From CBDBCU01 sp965242615 (lineage in GTDB: Bacteria > Chloroflexota > Dehalococcoidia > Lucifugimonadales > UBA3495): a stretch of 64,000 bases of DNA. Below the pieces are notes generated by a model that saw only the letters and a program-made list of their open reading frames with translations, was not told where the DNA came from and searched no databases. The DNA lies in contig CBDESR010000005.1 in the NCBI GenBank assembly GCA_965242615.1, forward strand, positions 1,736,001 to 1,800,000. The letters run 5' to 3'. The number at the start of each line of letters is the position of its first letter. Positions within the stretch are counted from its first letter, which is position 1. This document shows, one piece after another, positions 17,589 to 25,097 of the stretch. The position numbers and the translations under genes are program-made.

Positions 17589-18257
17589 CTAGCCCCCTCG
17601 GTTATTGGCGTTCACTCCGGACTCCATAAAGTTCAGGGTTTCGTCCAGAGAGTGGTCAGTCATCGCAACATTACACCAACGGTGGCCGTAGCGGACATTA
17701 TCGGCCCGGTGTCGGATTTCCCTTTCCACCAGCGGATTGATGTGCATCAGCTGGATGCTTGAGTCGTTTCCCTCGTTCCGCTTGGAAGTACGCCAAGCCG
17801 GTTGCCAGGTTTCGCCGCGTTCCGCTTTCCGAAAATCCTCCAATTTTGCCGACACCCGGCGGCGACACAAGGGACACTGCAAAATATCATCGCCGGCTGC
17901 CGGGAAGGCAGAGGTTGGCAATGAAACTGACTTATCAACGGTCTGACCCTGCAACAGCGAAACTACTTTGCCGTGCAGTTGGTCAAAGTCCGCCTCGTAA
18001 AAATCGACGGCGATAGCGATGCCTAGAACGGCATAGGTCTCTACAGCGTCCCACCAGTCGCAGGCTTCCGCGGCGGAGATGACACAGGAGTTTTTCGTCC
18101 AAAGATTATGCTTAGTCATAACCAGGTTATCGCCCCAAGGCTCGCGATCTCCTGTGTGGTTATGCCAATCCTTGGGAAGCAAGACGTCCCCCCAAGCCTT
18201 TAGCTCGTCCTCGTGCCCCTGCCAGTCTTTAGGTAAGACTACGAAACGTTCCGGCAA
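17589..18257 (-). CDS. HNH/zinc-finger-like endonuclease candidate
   Basis: 222 aa from a TTG start. The C-terminal part has a CPLC pair (C128, C131), then H172 in LMHINPL, H183, N187, and H192-R-W-C195-N196, the order expected of an HNH/treble-clef nuclease. The N-terminus contains two related 18-residue units, LPKDWQGHEDELKAWGD and LPKDWHNHTGDREPWGD. It abuts the methyltransferase-specificity gene without a gap, suggesting it is the restriction partner. Its 5' end overlaps the frame at 18239-18673 by 19 bases; the two may be one protein split by a frameshift. Confidence 0.65.
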   Translation of the reverse strand: MPERFVVLPKDWQGHEDELKAWGDVLLPKDWHNHTGDREPWGDNLVMTKHNLWTKNSCVISAAEACDWWDAVETYAVLGIAIAVDFYEADFDQLHGKVVSLLQGQTVDKSVSLPTSAFPAAGDDILQCPLCRRRVSAKLEDFRKAERGETWQPAWRTSKRNEGNDSSIQLMHINPLVEREIRHRADNVRYGHRWCNVAMTDHSLDETLNFMESGVNANNRGG

Positions 18258-18673
18258 CTGGTGTGCCTTTCTGCCGGGAACCGTTGCTCCTTGTCGTTTT
18301 GGTCTTTGACTACAAAGACCAAGGTTTTGGCATATCTCTCCCCTTCTATTTCTATCCCCTCAATTTCCTTGGCGAAAGGGGGCTTCTCCTGAGCAACCAC
18401 CAACGGATGCCACCGCAAGTTTCGGTTAGAGAAGGGAGCCTTGCTCGTCCGTCCCCGGGTGCAGAGTGCGTCTCTTTGTAGTTTACCAGCGCCCAAGCCT
18501 ACATCGCCGTCGCGACTGGTGTGGATTTTACCGTACTGCCGGGTAAATTCCGACCGCCGGGCTGCATCGGGCACAGCTGCGCTTATGGTAGTGGATATGC
18601 TCTCGCACAACCGAATAACCCGGCTATCTAGACCGGTCAGCAAGCTGGCACTGATGGTGCGTCCGCTGGCCAT
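18239..18673 (-). CDS. N-terminal reading frame of the HNH cassette (possibly frameshifted)
   Basis: 144 aa starting 3 bases after the pyrH stop, same strand. I do not recognise the fold. The end (TLVFVVKDQNDKEQRFP) continues smoothly, in a different frame, into the region before the HNH-like protein (GRKAHQLPERFVVLPKDW), as if one base had been gained or lost near 18265-18280. Read as a fusion, the protein would be about 360 aa. Alternatively it is a separate small subunit translationally coupled to the HNH gene by a 19-base overlap. Confidence 0.5.
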   Translation of the reverse strand: MASGRTISASLLTGLDSRVIRLCESISTTISAAVPDAARRSEFTRQYGKIHTSRDGDVGLGAGKLQRDALCTRGRTSKAPFSNRNLRWHPLVVAQEKPPFAKEIEGIEIEGERYAKTLVFVVKDQNDKEQRFPAERHTSCRNVS

Positions 18674-18676
18674 ACC

Positions 18677-19417
18677 CTACCCGCCCCCATTCCCGATCGT
18701 CGTCCCCACCGGGTCACCGCTGAGGATGCGTCCCATACTGCCCTGCTCAAATATGTTGAACACCACTATCGGCAGGTTATTCTCCATACACAGGGACACG
18801 GCAGTCGAGTCCATCACCCCCAAACGCCGGTTCAAGGCTTCCAGATAGTCCAGGTTAGTAAAGCGTTGGGCATCCGGGTTCTGATGGGGATTGGAGTCAT
18901 AGACGCCGTCCACATTGTTTTTCGCCATCAGCAGCACTTCTGCGCCGATTTCCAAAGCCCGCAGCGCCGAGGCCGTGTCGGTGGTCATAAAGGGGTTGCC
19001 GGTGCCGGCGGAAAAAATGACCACCCGCCCCTTTTCCAGATGCCGCATCGCCCGGCGGCGGATGTACGGCTCGGCCACCGCCTGGATTTGCAGCGCGCTT
19101 TGGGTGCGGGTAATGATGCCCCGCTTTTCCAGAGCATCCTGCAACGCCAGCGCGTTAATCACCGTTGCCAGCATCCCCGAATAATCGGCAGTCGCCCGAT
19201 CCATCCCCCGCAGTTCGGCCTGCCCGCCCCTCCAGATATTGCCGCCGCCGATGACGATAGCCAACTGCAAGCCCATTTGATGCGCTTCGCCAATCTGCTG
19301 CGCCAAATAGTTGACCGCGTCCGGGTCAATGCCGGCCGAGGTCGAACCCTTCAGCGACTCGCCGCTCAGCTTCAGCAGCACCCGTTGATACTTGGCCGCA
19401 GGCATTGCTTCCGACAA
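18677..19417 (-). CDS. pyrH: uridylate kinase (UMP kinase)
   Basis: 246 aa amino-acid-kinase-fold enzyme that phosphorylates UMP. YQRVLLKLSGESLKG is the N-terminal nucleotide loop, GGGNIWRG the phosphate-binding glycine motif, MDRATADYSGMLATVINALA the UMP-site helix, and STGTGNPF-like FSAGTGNPFMTTDTASALRA follows. It starts at a TTG 6 bases after tsf with GGAAGAG upstream; an ATG four codons later (MPAAKYQRV) is an alternative start. Part of the rpsB-tsf-pyrH-frr order; frr is displaced by the restriction cassette. Confidence 0.96.
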   Translation of the reverse strand: MSEAMPAAKYQRVLLKLSGESLKGSTSAGIDPDAVNYLAQQIGEAHQMGLQLAIVIGGGNIWRGGQAELRGMDRATADYSGMLATVINALALQDALEKRGIITRTQSALQIQAVAEPYIRRRAMRHLEKGRVVIFSAGTGNPFMTTDTASALRALEIGAEVLLMAKNNVDGVYDSNPHQNPDAQRFTNLDYLEALNRRLGVMDSTAVSLCMENNLPIVVFNIFEQGSMGRILSGDPVGTTIGNGGG

Positions 19418-19423
19418 AGCGGG

Positions 19424-19927
19424 CTACTCTTCCAAGGCCAGGCGGCTGAAACGCACCACCCGCACATTTTCCCCGACCTTGGCCGCTAGTTCCTGGACAA
19501 TATCGCCCACTACCTTGGAACTGTCCTTGATAAAGGTCTGCTGCAACAGGCTGACCTGGTTGGCCGGGCGGTCATCCTCAGCGTCAATGTCGGCGGCCGT
19601 CAGATAGACCGGCCCCATCGCCGCCACCTGCATCGCGATGTCGTGTGCCAGCTGCTTGAACTCCGGGGTGCGGGCCACAAAGTCCGTCTCGCAGCCCAGT
19701 TCCACCAGCGCGCCCACCCGGCCGCCAGTGTGGATGTAGGCTTCGATGACGCCCTCGGTGGTGTCCCGGTCGGCCCGCCGGGCGGCTTGGGCAAACCCCT
19801 TCTGCCGCAGGGCTTCTACCGCCTTGTTCAGGTCCTCGCCGTTCTCCTCCAGGGCTTTCTTGCAATCCATAATACCGGCCCCGGTCTGTTCCCGCAGGGC
19901 GCGGATTTGTTCCACCGTAGCTGCCAA
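19424..19927 (-). CDS. tsf: elongation factor Ts (short form)
   Basis: 167 aa, at the short end for EF-Ts. It recycles EF-Tu. The N-terminal UBA-like domain (IRALREQTGAGIMDCKKALE) and the TDFVAR motif in the core (GCETDFVARTPEFKQLAHD) are intact; the C-terminal subdomain is reduced to about 40 residues, as in several lineages. TTG start with GGGGAGGA upstream. Two small unknown genes separate it from rpsB, which is normally adjacent. Confidence 0.95.
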   Translation of the reverse strand: MAATVEQIRALREQTGAGIMDCKKALEENGEDLNKAVEALRQKGFAQAARRADRDTTEGVIEAYIHTGGRVGALVELGCETDFVARTPEFKQLAHDIAMQVAAMGPVYLTAADIDAEDDRPANQVSLLQQTFIKDSSKVVGDIVQELAAKVGENVRVVRFSRLALEE

Positions 19928-19976
19928 AGTATCCTCCCCGTTCAGTAATTAACTCCCCGTCCCGCCGGGGATTAGG

Positions 19977-20180
19977 TTAAGCGCAGTTTTCCCCTTTGCC
20001 GTCGAGAAAGTCCCGGACTTCCTGGGTGTCAGGTAGAAAGCGCACCCCGTCCACGTCGATGCCGAACCTGCGGTAGGCTTCCTCGGTACGGGATCGCTGA
20101 GACTCGCGTCCTTCCGCCCTCCCCTCGTCCCGGATTTTCCGTACCGCCTTCGGTATCAAAAGCGCCATTTTACCCAGCAC
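19977..20180 (-). CDS. truncated duplicate of the 20202-20546 protein
   Basis: 67 aa, nearly identical in sequence to the last two-thirds of its upstream neighbour: LGKMALLIPKAVRKIRDEG, EEAYRRFGIDVDGV, LPDTQEVRDFLDGKGEN. The homology starts abruptly in codons encoding IFSEVLGKM, about 12 bases upstream of the GTG, which marks the duplication junction. The membrane segment of the parent copy is missing. Translation could start at GTG (20180) or the ATG eight codons... downstream in the shared LGKM; a GGAGG lies just before. It may be expressed or a decaying fragment. Confidence 0.5.
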   Translation of the reverse strand: MLGKMALLIPKAVRKIRDEGRAEGRESQRSRTEEAYRRFGIDVDGVRFLPDTQEVRDFLDGKGENCA

Positions 20181-20201
20181 CTCCGAAAATATGGGGAGAG
20201 T

Positions 20202-20546
20202 TTAGGGCTTTTCTTCCCCTTTGCCGGCCAGAAAGTCCCGGACTTCCCGGGTGTCAGGTAGAGAGCGTACCCCGTCCACGTCGATGCCGAACCGGCGGTA
20301 GGCTTCCTCGCGCCGGGCAATCTGCGCTTGACGCTCCTCGGCCTGACCCTCCGCCCGCCCCTCGTCCCGGATTTTCCGTACCGCCTTCGGTATCAAAAGC
20401 ACCATCTTACCCAGCACCTCCGAAAAGATGGTAAAAGCGACGGCTCCCGCCAGCGCCACCCCCAGAATGTCGGCCAGCAGGCTTACCCAATCCTCTTGCC
20501 ACCGCGACGAACCCCGGCGCAGCCAGAACAGTATAGCCGCAAACAC
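20202..20546 (-). CDS. small single-pass membrane protein with charged C-terminal tail
   Basis: 114 aa from GTG. The frame stays open about 25 codons further upstream (VIRKFIGEYWIIYYLSYP) without a standard start codon, so the N-terminus is uncertain. A hydrophobic segment ADILGVALAGAVAFTIF is followed by a basic amphipathic stretch (LIPKAVRKIRDEG), an acidic/Gln coil and FGIDVDGVRSLPDTREVRDF. I recognise no family; the layout recalls the small proteins at 58.5-59.6 kb. It sits between rpsB and tsf on the same strand, an unusual place for an insertion. Confidence 0.55.
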   Translation of the reverse strand: MFAAILFWLRRGSSRWQEDWVSLLADILGVALAGAVAFTIFSEVLGKMVLLIPKAVRKIRDEGRAEGQAEERQAQIARREEAYRRFGIDVDGVRSLPDTREVRDFLAGKGEEKP

Positions 20547-20684
20547 CGGATAGGACAGGTAGTAAATTATCCAGTATTCCCCGATGAACTTTCTGATGAC
20601 TCCGCCTCTACCTTCGCTTTACTGCCTGCTGCTATCCGACCCTTGCCAAGCCGGCCGCCGGATAAAGCGGCCGGCCCGCAAAGC

Positions 20685-21632
20685 CTAGCCGTCCGTTATC
20701 TCCCGGGGCTGCGCCATCATCTCCGCCAAATCCTCCAGGGGCATCGCCGCCAACGCCCGGCGTTCCATTTCCTCGTCGGAAAGCTCCGGGTCCTCGGCCG
20801 CCTCCCGCAGGTCCGCTGCCGCTTCGGCTTGCGCCTGCTGTTCCCGCAGTAGCGCTTCCCGCTCCGCCTGCCCCTCCAGAATGGCGCTGGCCAGCCGGCC
20901 CGTTACCAGCCGGATCGAACGCACCGCGTCATCGTTGCCCGGGATGGGGCGAGTTACCAGGTCCGGGTTGGTGTCGGTATCCACGATGGCAAAGATGGGA
21001 ATGTTCATCCGCCGGGCTTCCGCCACGCAGATGTCCTCCTTGCAGATGTCGATGATAAACATCGCCTGCGGCAGCGCCGTCATATTGCGGATGCCCAGGA
21101 AATACTTCTCCAGCTTCGCCAGAGTCTCCTCCAGCTTCAGCCCTTCCTTCTTGGGCAGGCGGCGGAAAAAGCCGGAATCCCGCTGCTGCTGCAACTCAAT
21201 CATATAGTTGATGCGGCTGCGGATGGTCTGGAAGTTGGTCAGAGTGCCGCCCAGCCAACGCTGGTTGATGTACCACATCCCGCAGCGTTCCGCCTCGCTC
21301 TGCATCACCTCCTGCGCCTGCTTCTTGGTGCCGACGAACAGCACCTTGCCGCCCTGGGCCGCCACCTGCACCATCGCCCGGTACGCCTCGTTCATCAGCC
21401 CCAGCGTCTGCTGCAAGTCGATGATGTGAATGCCGTTGCGCTGGGTAAAGATGTACCGCTTCATCCGCGGATTCCAGCGCCGGGTCTGGTGACCGAAATG
21501 GACGCCGGCCTCCAGCAGCGACTTCATCGTCAAGGGGCCGTGATGCGATTGGGGATGCGGACTCATCCGGGGACCTCCCGGCCCGGCCACCGCCGGCCGT
21601 TCCGGACGCTCTACCGACTGTACCATAATCAC
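20685..21632 (-). CDS. rpsB: 30S ribosomal protein S2
   Basis: 315 aa, longer than the usual 230-260. The core is standard: MKSLLEAGVHFGHQTRRWNP, KYFLGIRNMTALPQAMFIID (here within a conserved helix), IFAIVDTDTNPDLV, PIPGNDDAVRSI. Extra length is a 35-residue N-terminal extension and an acidic C-terminal tail (EAAEDPELSDEEMERRALAA). Starts at GTG 21632 with AAGGACAG upstream; an ATG two codons later is equally possible. First gene of the rpsB-tsf-pyrH transcription unit. Confidence 0.96.
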   Translation of the reverse strand: MIMVQSVERPERPAVAGPGGPRMSPHPQSHHGPLTMKSLLEAGVHFGHQTRRWNPRMKRYIFTQRNGIHIIDLQQTLGLMNEAYRAMVQVAAQGGKVLFVGTKKQAQEVMQSEAERCGMWYINQRWLGGTLTNFQTIRSRINYMIELQQQRDSGFFRRLPKKEGLKLEETLAKLEKYFLGIRNMTALPQAMFIIDICKEDICVAEARRMNIPIFAIVDTDTNPDLVTRPIPGNDDAVRSIRLVTGRLASAILEGQAEREALLREQQAQAEAAADLREAAEDPELSDEEMERRALAAMPLEDLAEMMAQPREITDG

Positions 21633-21668
21633 CTGTCCTTATAACTGCTGACGCAGGATTTGCGGGAA

Positions 21669-21697
21669 AGTATAACACAGCGCAGCAAACCGGGCAA
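21669..21697 (-). promoter_or_regulatory. candidate promoter of the rpsB operon
   Basis: Minus strand: TTGCCC (-35), 17-base spacer, TATACT (-10) preceded by TGTG, making an extended -10. It lies 37 bases upstream of the rpsB start, in the 118-base gap after pgpA. Confidence 0.6.
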
Positions 21698-21750
21698 TGC
21701 GGGCTTTGCCAATAAATCCGCCAAGTCTGCAAAATAATCCCCAATCTCTA

Positions 21751-22245
21751 TCAGAAATATCCCATAACCACCCGCGCCCCGTTCAGCAGAACTGCTCCGT
21801 ACAAGCCGGCCGCCACATCGTCAGCCATTATGCCCCAGCCGCCGGGCAGCCGCTCCAGTTGCCGGGCCGGCCACGGTTTCACCACATCAAAAAACCGGAA
21901 GGCGAAAAAGGCCGCCGCCAGCCAGTACCAGGTCGGCGGCAGCAGCAGGCAAGTTATCCACATTCCGACGAATTCATCCCACACCGCCCGACCCGGGTCT
22001 TGGTCCTTTGCCGTAACCAGCAAGCCGGTAGCCCATACGCCCAAGGGCAAGCCGACAATAATCAGGGCAACCAGCAGCCCCTGTTGCGCTATCGGGTCAG
22101 GGAAAGCGCGGGTCAACAGGTAATACGGGATTAGGGCGGCGAGACTGCCGGCGGTGCCGGGAGCTAGCGGCGAAAAGCCGCTGCCCAAACCGGTTCCAAT
22201 GGCCCGGCCCAAAGGGTTCAGCATACGGTTTAGCGGCGTTGGCAT
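21751..22245 (-). CDS. pgpA: phosphatidylglycerophosphatase A
   Basis: 164 aa membrane phosphatase that makes phosphatidylglycerol. The PgpA core is visible: GSGFSPLAPGTAGSLAA near the N-terminus, DPGRAVWDEFVGMWI in the middle with the catalytic Asp/Glu, and FFDVVKPWPARQLERLPGGW plus MADDVAAGLY near the end. Three to four hydrophobic segments. Six bases after the zincin gene; ATG with GGGTAGCCGGGG upstream. Confidence 0.93.
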   Translation of the reverse strand: MPTPLNRMLNPLGRAIGTGLGSGFSPLAPGTAGSLAALIPYYLLTRAFPDPIAQQGLLVALIIVGLPLGVWATGLLVTAKDQDPGRAVWDEFVGMWITCLLLPPTWYWLAAAFFAFRFFDVVKPWPARQLERLPGGWGIMADDVAAGLYGAVLLNGARVVMGYF

Positions 22246-22251
22246 CCCCGG

Positions 22252-22620
22252 CTACCCATACCCCAACCGATGCAGGTCATCCTCATCCATCCCCAAGTAG
22301 TGGCCGATTTCGTGCCACAGGGTTATGCGGATTTCCCGCACCAGCTCGGCGTGGGTTTGACAGCTTTGCATTATCGGCTGGCGGTACAGGGTAATGCGGT
22401 CGGGCAAGGCCGGCCCGCCGCCTTCCCGGTCGGTCAAGGGGATGCCGTGATACAGCCCGTACAAAGTCCCGCCCGCCGCCAGCAAATCCTGTTCCGCCGG
22501 GCCGGGCCACTCCTCAACGATTACATCCACATTGTGCAGAGACTGGATTACCGCCGGCGGCAACTGCCGGTAAGCCCGGCGCACCAGTTGCACAAACTCC
22601 CGGCGGGTCAGTTCAATCAC
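22252..22620 (-). CDS. small metallopeptidase-family protein (zincin, HExGH)
   Basis: 122 aa from a GTG. The C-terminal zinc motif is H-E-I-G-H-YLGMDEDDL, typical of the short zincin family often annotated metallopeptidase family protein. Upstream segments LPDRITLYRQPI and VREIRITLWHEIGH match that family. Its substrate is unknown. It lies 15 bases after nfo and 6 bases before pgpA, inside a minus-strand run. Confidence 0.85.
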   Translation of the reverse strand: MIELTRREFVQLVRRAYRQLPPAVIQSLHNVDVIVEEWPGPAEQDLLAAGGTLYGLYHGIPLTDREGGGPALPDRITLYRQPIMQSCQTHAELVREIRITLWHEIGHYLGMDEDDLHRLGYG

Positions 22621-22635
22621 AATATGTCGATTGCC

Positions 22636-23487
22636 TCACAACGCCACTTGCCGGCGGATATTTTTCAGGATTTCCACATTGCGGGCATCCGGGCCATTAC
22701 CGTCAAAGCCGGGAGTTTCCAGAAAGAAGGGAACATCCTGAAAAGCCGGGTGGCTCATTATGCAGGCAAACCCCGGCTCGCCGATATACCCTTCCCCGAT
22801 ATTGTCGTGGCGGTCCACCCCGGAGCCGCAAAGCTGCTTCGAGTCATTGGCGTGAACCGCCGCCAGATTTTCCGCGCCAATGGCGGCGTCAAACTGGTCA
22901 ATCATCCCGGCCACGCCCTCCGGGGTCGTCAAATCATAGCCGGCGGCGAAGCTGTGCTGGGTGTCGAGACAGATCCGCAAGCGGGGATTGTCCACCGCCC
23001 GCAGCAAGCCGCCCAATTCCTCGAATTTGGCGCCCAAATGCTGCCCCATACCAGCCATATTTTCCAGGCACAGATAAGGCCCCTCCGGGGTGTTCTCCAG
23101 CACCCGGTTGATGGCCGCCACTGCTTGGTCAAAAACCTGTTCATAGCCTTGCCCCTTATGGCTGCCGGGGTGAAAAATCACCCCGTCGGCATCCAGAGCG
23201 GCCGCCAGGTTCATATAGTTAACCAGGGACTGTACGCCCTTCGCGACCAGTTCCGGGTTGGGGCTGCCCAGGTTGATCAGGTAGATGGCGTGGAAAAAGA
23301 CCGCCCCCATACCGGTTTCGGCCCGCCGTTCCTTAAAGGCGGCGATTTCCTGATCCGCCGGCATCTTGAAGGCCCAACTGCGCGCCGACGACCCGAAGAT
23401 CTGAATCGCCTCGCAGCCGATTTCCAGCCCCCGGTCAATGGATTTGCTGACACCCCCGGCCGAGGATACATGAGCGCCGATTTGCAT
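22636..23487 (-). CDS. nfo: endonuclease IV (AP endonuclease)
   Basis: 283 aa TIM-barrel enzyme that cleaves abasic sites using three zinc ions. Starts MQIGAHVSSAGGVSKSI, the invariant N-terminus. Metal-site segments: FHPGSHKG, CLENMAGMGQHLG, RICLDTQHSFAAGYD, HANDSKQLCGSGVDRHDNIG and FFLETPGFDG. ENMAGMG replaces the more common ENTAGQG. ATG preceded by GGAAAGGAAGG. Same strand as Nudix (upstream) and the zincin (downstream). Confidence 0.95.
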   Translation of the reverse strand: MQIGAHVSSAGGVSKSIDRGLEIGCEAIQIFGSSARSWAFKMPADQEIAAFKERRAETGMGAVFFHAIYLINLGSPNPELVAKGVQSLVNYMNLAAALDADGVIFHPGSHKGQGYEQVFDQAVAAINRVLENTPEGPYLCLENMAGMGQHLGAKFEELGGLLRAVDNPRLRICLDTQHSFAAGYDLTTPEGVAGMIDQFDAAIGAENLAAVHANDSKQLCGSGVDRHDNIGEGYIGEPGFACIMSHPAFQDVPFFLETPGFDGNGPDARNVEILKNIRRQVAL

Positions 23488-23562
23488 ACTGCCTTCCTTT
23501 CCTAATTTTTGTCGCTACGGTTTGGCCCGCCGCCACCCGTCTCAAACTTTCAGTCCGCATGA

Positions 23563-24078
23563 CTACGGCACCGGCAAAGTTCGCCGGCAGTCCGGGCAGC
23601 GGTACGGGTTGGCATGGGGGTACCGGCGCAACCTCACTTCGCGTCCCCCGCAATAAGGGCAAGATTCGTAGGGAGTAACCGCCCGGGCTTGCAGTTCTTG
23701 GTGCTGCCGTTTCATTTCCGGCCACTTGCTGGTGGCGATTTTGTCGCCGCCAAAGGCCAGTTGGGGTAAGCGGTCGTAACTGAAAAACCGGGCATCCATC
23801 ACCTCCCGGCGTTTCGGCTTCAACTGGCCCCCGGTAATCCGGGCGTAAATGATTTTGACCGGGTGCGTCCTCCCCTTATGGATGGTAGCTACCGGCTTGG
23901 CTTTCAGTCCGGTCTCCTCCCGCAATTCCCGGACGGCCGCTTGCGCGCTTCTTTCCCCCTTGTCCACAAACCCGCCGGGCAAGGCCCACTTGCCCCGCTC
24001 ACGCCCGTATCCTCGCTGGATCAGCAGGACTTTCCCCTCCCGGTTTTCCACCAGACAAAAGGCAACTTTACGCGCCAT
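23563..24078 (-). CDS. Nudix hydrolase with C-terminal zinc ribbon
   Basis: 171 aa. A complete Nudix box runs from GFVDKGE through REETGL (G-x5-E-x7-REUxEExGU), implying Mg-dependent cleavage of a nucleoside-diphosphate derivative. The C-terminus adds a zinc-ribbon pair, CPYCGG and CPDC, about 18 residues apart. Substrate not predictable. ATG with GGAGGCTGGA immediately upstream; follows secF by 50 bases. Confidence 0.9.
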   Translation of the reverse strand: MARKVAFCLVENREGKVLLIQRGYGRERGKWALPGGFVDKGERSAQAAVRELREETGLKAKPVATIHKGRTHPVKIIYARITGGQLKPKRREVMDARFFSYDRLPQLAFGGDKIATSKWPEMKRQHQELQARAVTPYESCPYCGGREVRLRRYPHANPYRCPDCRRTLPVP

Positions 24079-24127
24079 TCCAGCCTCCTAGGGACGGACC
24101 GGGTGTTTCGTCGGCTCCACCGACAAA

Positions 24128-25090
24128 TTACGCCGTAGCCGCCGCCCGTTTCCGCCACCACAATATCCGCCCGAACTCGCCCCGTTCCCAGATGACGATG
24201 AACTGGCTGGCAATGAATATGGAGCTGTAAGTTCCCACGATGACGCCAATGGCTACTACCAGCAGCAGCTCCCGGATACTGGCCCCGCCAATCAGCAGCA
24301 TCGCCAGCAGCACCGTGAAAGTGGTAAAGCTGGTGTTGATGGAACGCCCCACCGTTTCCACAATGCTCAAGTTCACCGTGGAATCCAACGCCCGGTCGGG
24401 ATAGCGGATGACATTCTCCCGGATGCGGTCGAAAATCACGATGGTATCGTTGACGCTGTAGCCGGCCACCGTCAGGATGCCCACAATGAACATCGAGTTG
24501 ACTTCCATTCCCAGGAACCGCCCGAGCAGGGAAAAGACGCCCAACACCAGCAGCGTATCGTGAATCAGGGTCAGGATGGCGCTGATGCCGTAGCGGTAGG
24601 CCCGCGGCACCCGCCGAAAGGCATACCAGATATAGAGCAGGATGAACACCGACGCGGCCGCCAAGGCAATGATGGCGTTCCGCACCGTTTCCTGGGCCAC
24701 AATGGGCGAAGTGGAGTCGAAGTTGGCCGCCACTACGGGGGCTACATTGCGGGTCAGGTCATCCTCGATTAGCTGCCGCTCCGACTGGCCGCCGTCCACG
24801 CTTTCCGCCAGTACCTTGGTCCGCACCAGCAGGCTGCGGCTGCCGGTGCGCTGCACCAACGCCTCCGGGTGGCCCAGGGCGGCCATCCGCTGCTGCACCT
24901 GGTCTTGCGCCACCGGCCGCTCAAAGGTGATGTCCAGCACCGAGCCGCTGGTAAAGTCAATGCCCGGCCGCAGTCCGGAGCCGCCGTTAATCCACCCGCC
25001 CGGCGGCGCCAGCAGGGAAATCAGCCCCGGCAGGATGAGCAGGGCCGAAAAGAGGAAATACCAACCCCGTTTGCCTACGATGTTATACAC
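24128..25090 (-). CDS. secF: protein translocase subunit SecF
   Basis: 320 aa, six transmembrane segments. The large first periplasmic loop begins with GIDFTSGSVLDITF (the FxGG-like D/G motif) and the membrane core holds LTVAGYSVNDTIVIFDRIRE, the SecF signature. It works with SecD to pull proteins out of SecYEG using the proton-motive force. GTG start with GGGAGGTAG upstream, 7 bases after secD. Confidence 0.95.
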   Translation of the reverse strand: MYNIVGKRGWYFLFSALLILPGLISLLAPPGGWINGGSGLRPGIDFTSGSVLDITFERPVAQDQVQQRMAALGHPEALVQRTGSRSLLVRTKVLAESVDGGQSERQLIEDDLTRNVAPVVAANFDSTSPIVAQETVRNAIIALAAASVFILLYIWYAFRRVPRAYRYGISAILTLIHDTLLVLGVFSLLGRFLGMEVNSMFIVGILTVAGYSVNDTIVIFDRIRENVIRYPDRALDSTVNLSIVETVGRSINTSFTTFTVLLAMLLIGGASIRELLLVVAIGVIVGTYSSIFIASQFIVIWERGEFGRILWWRKRAAATA

Positions 25091-25097
25091 TGTTTCG

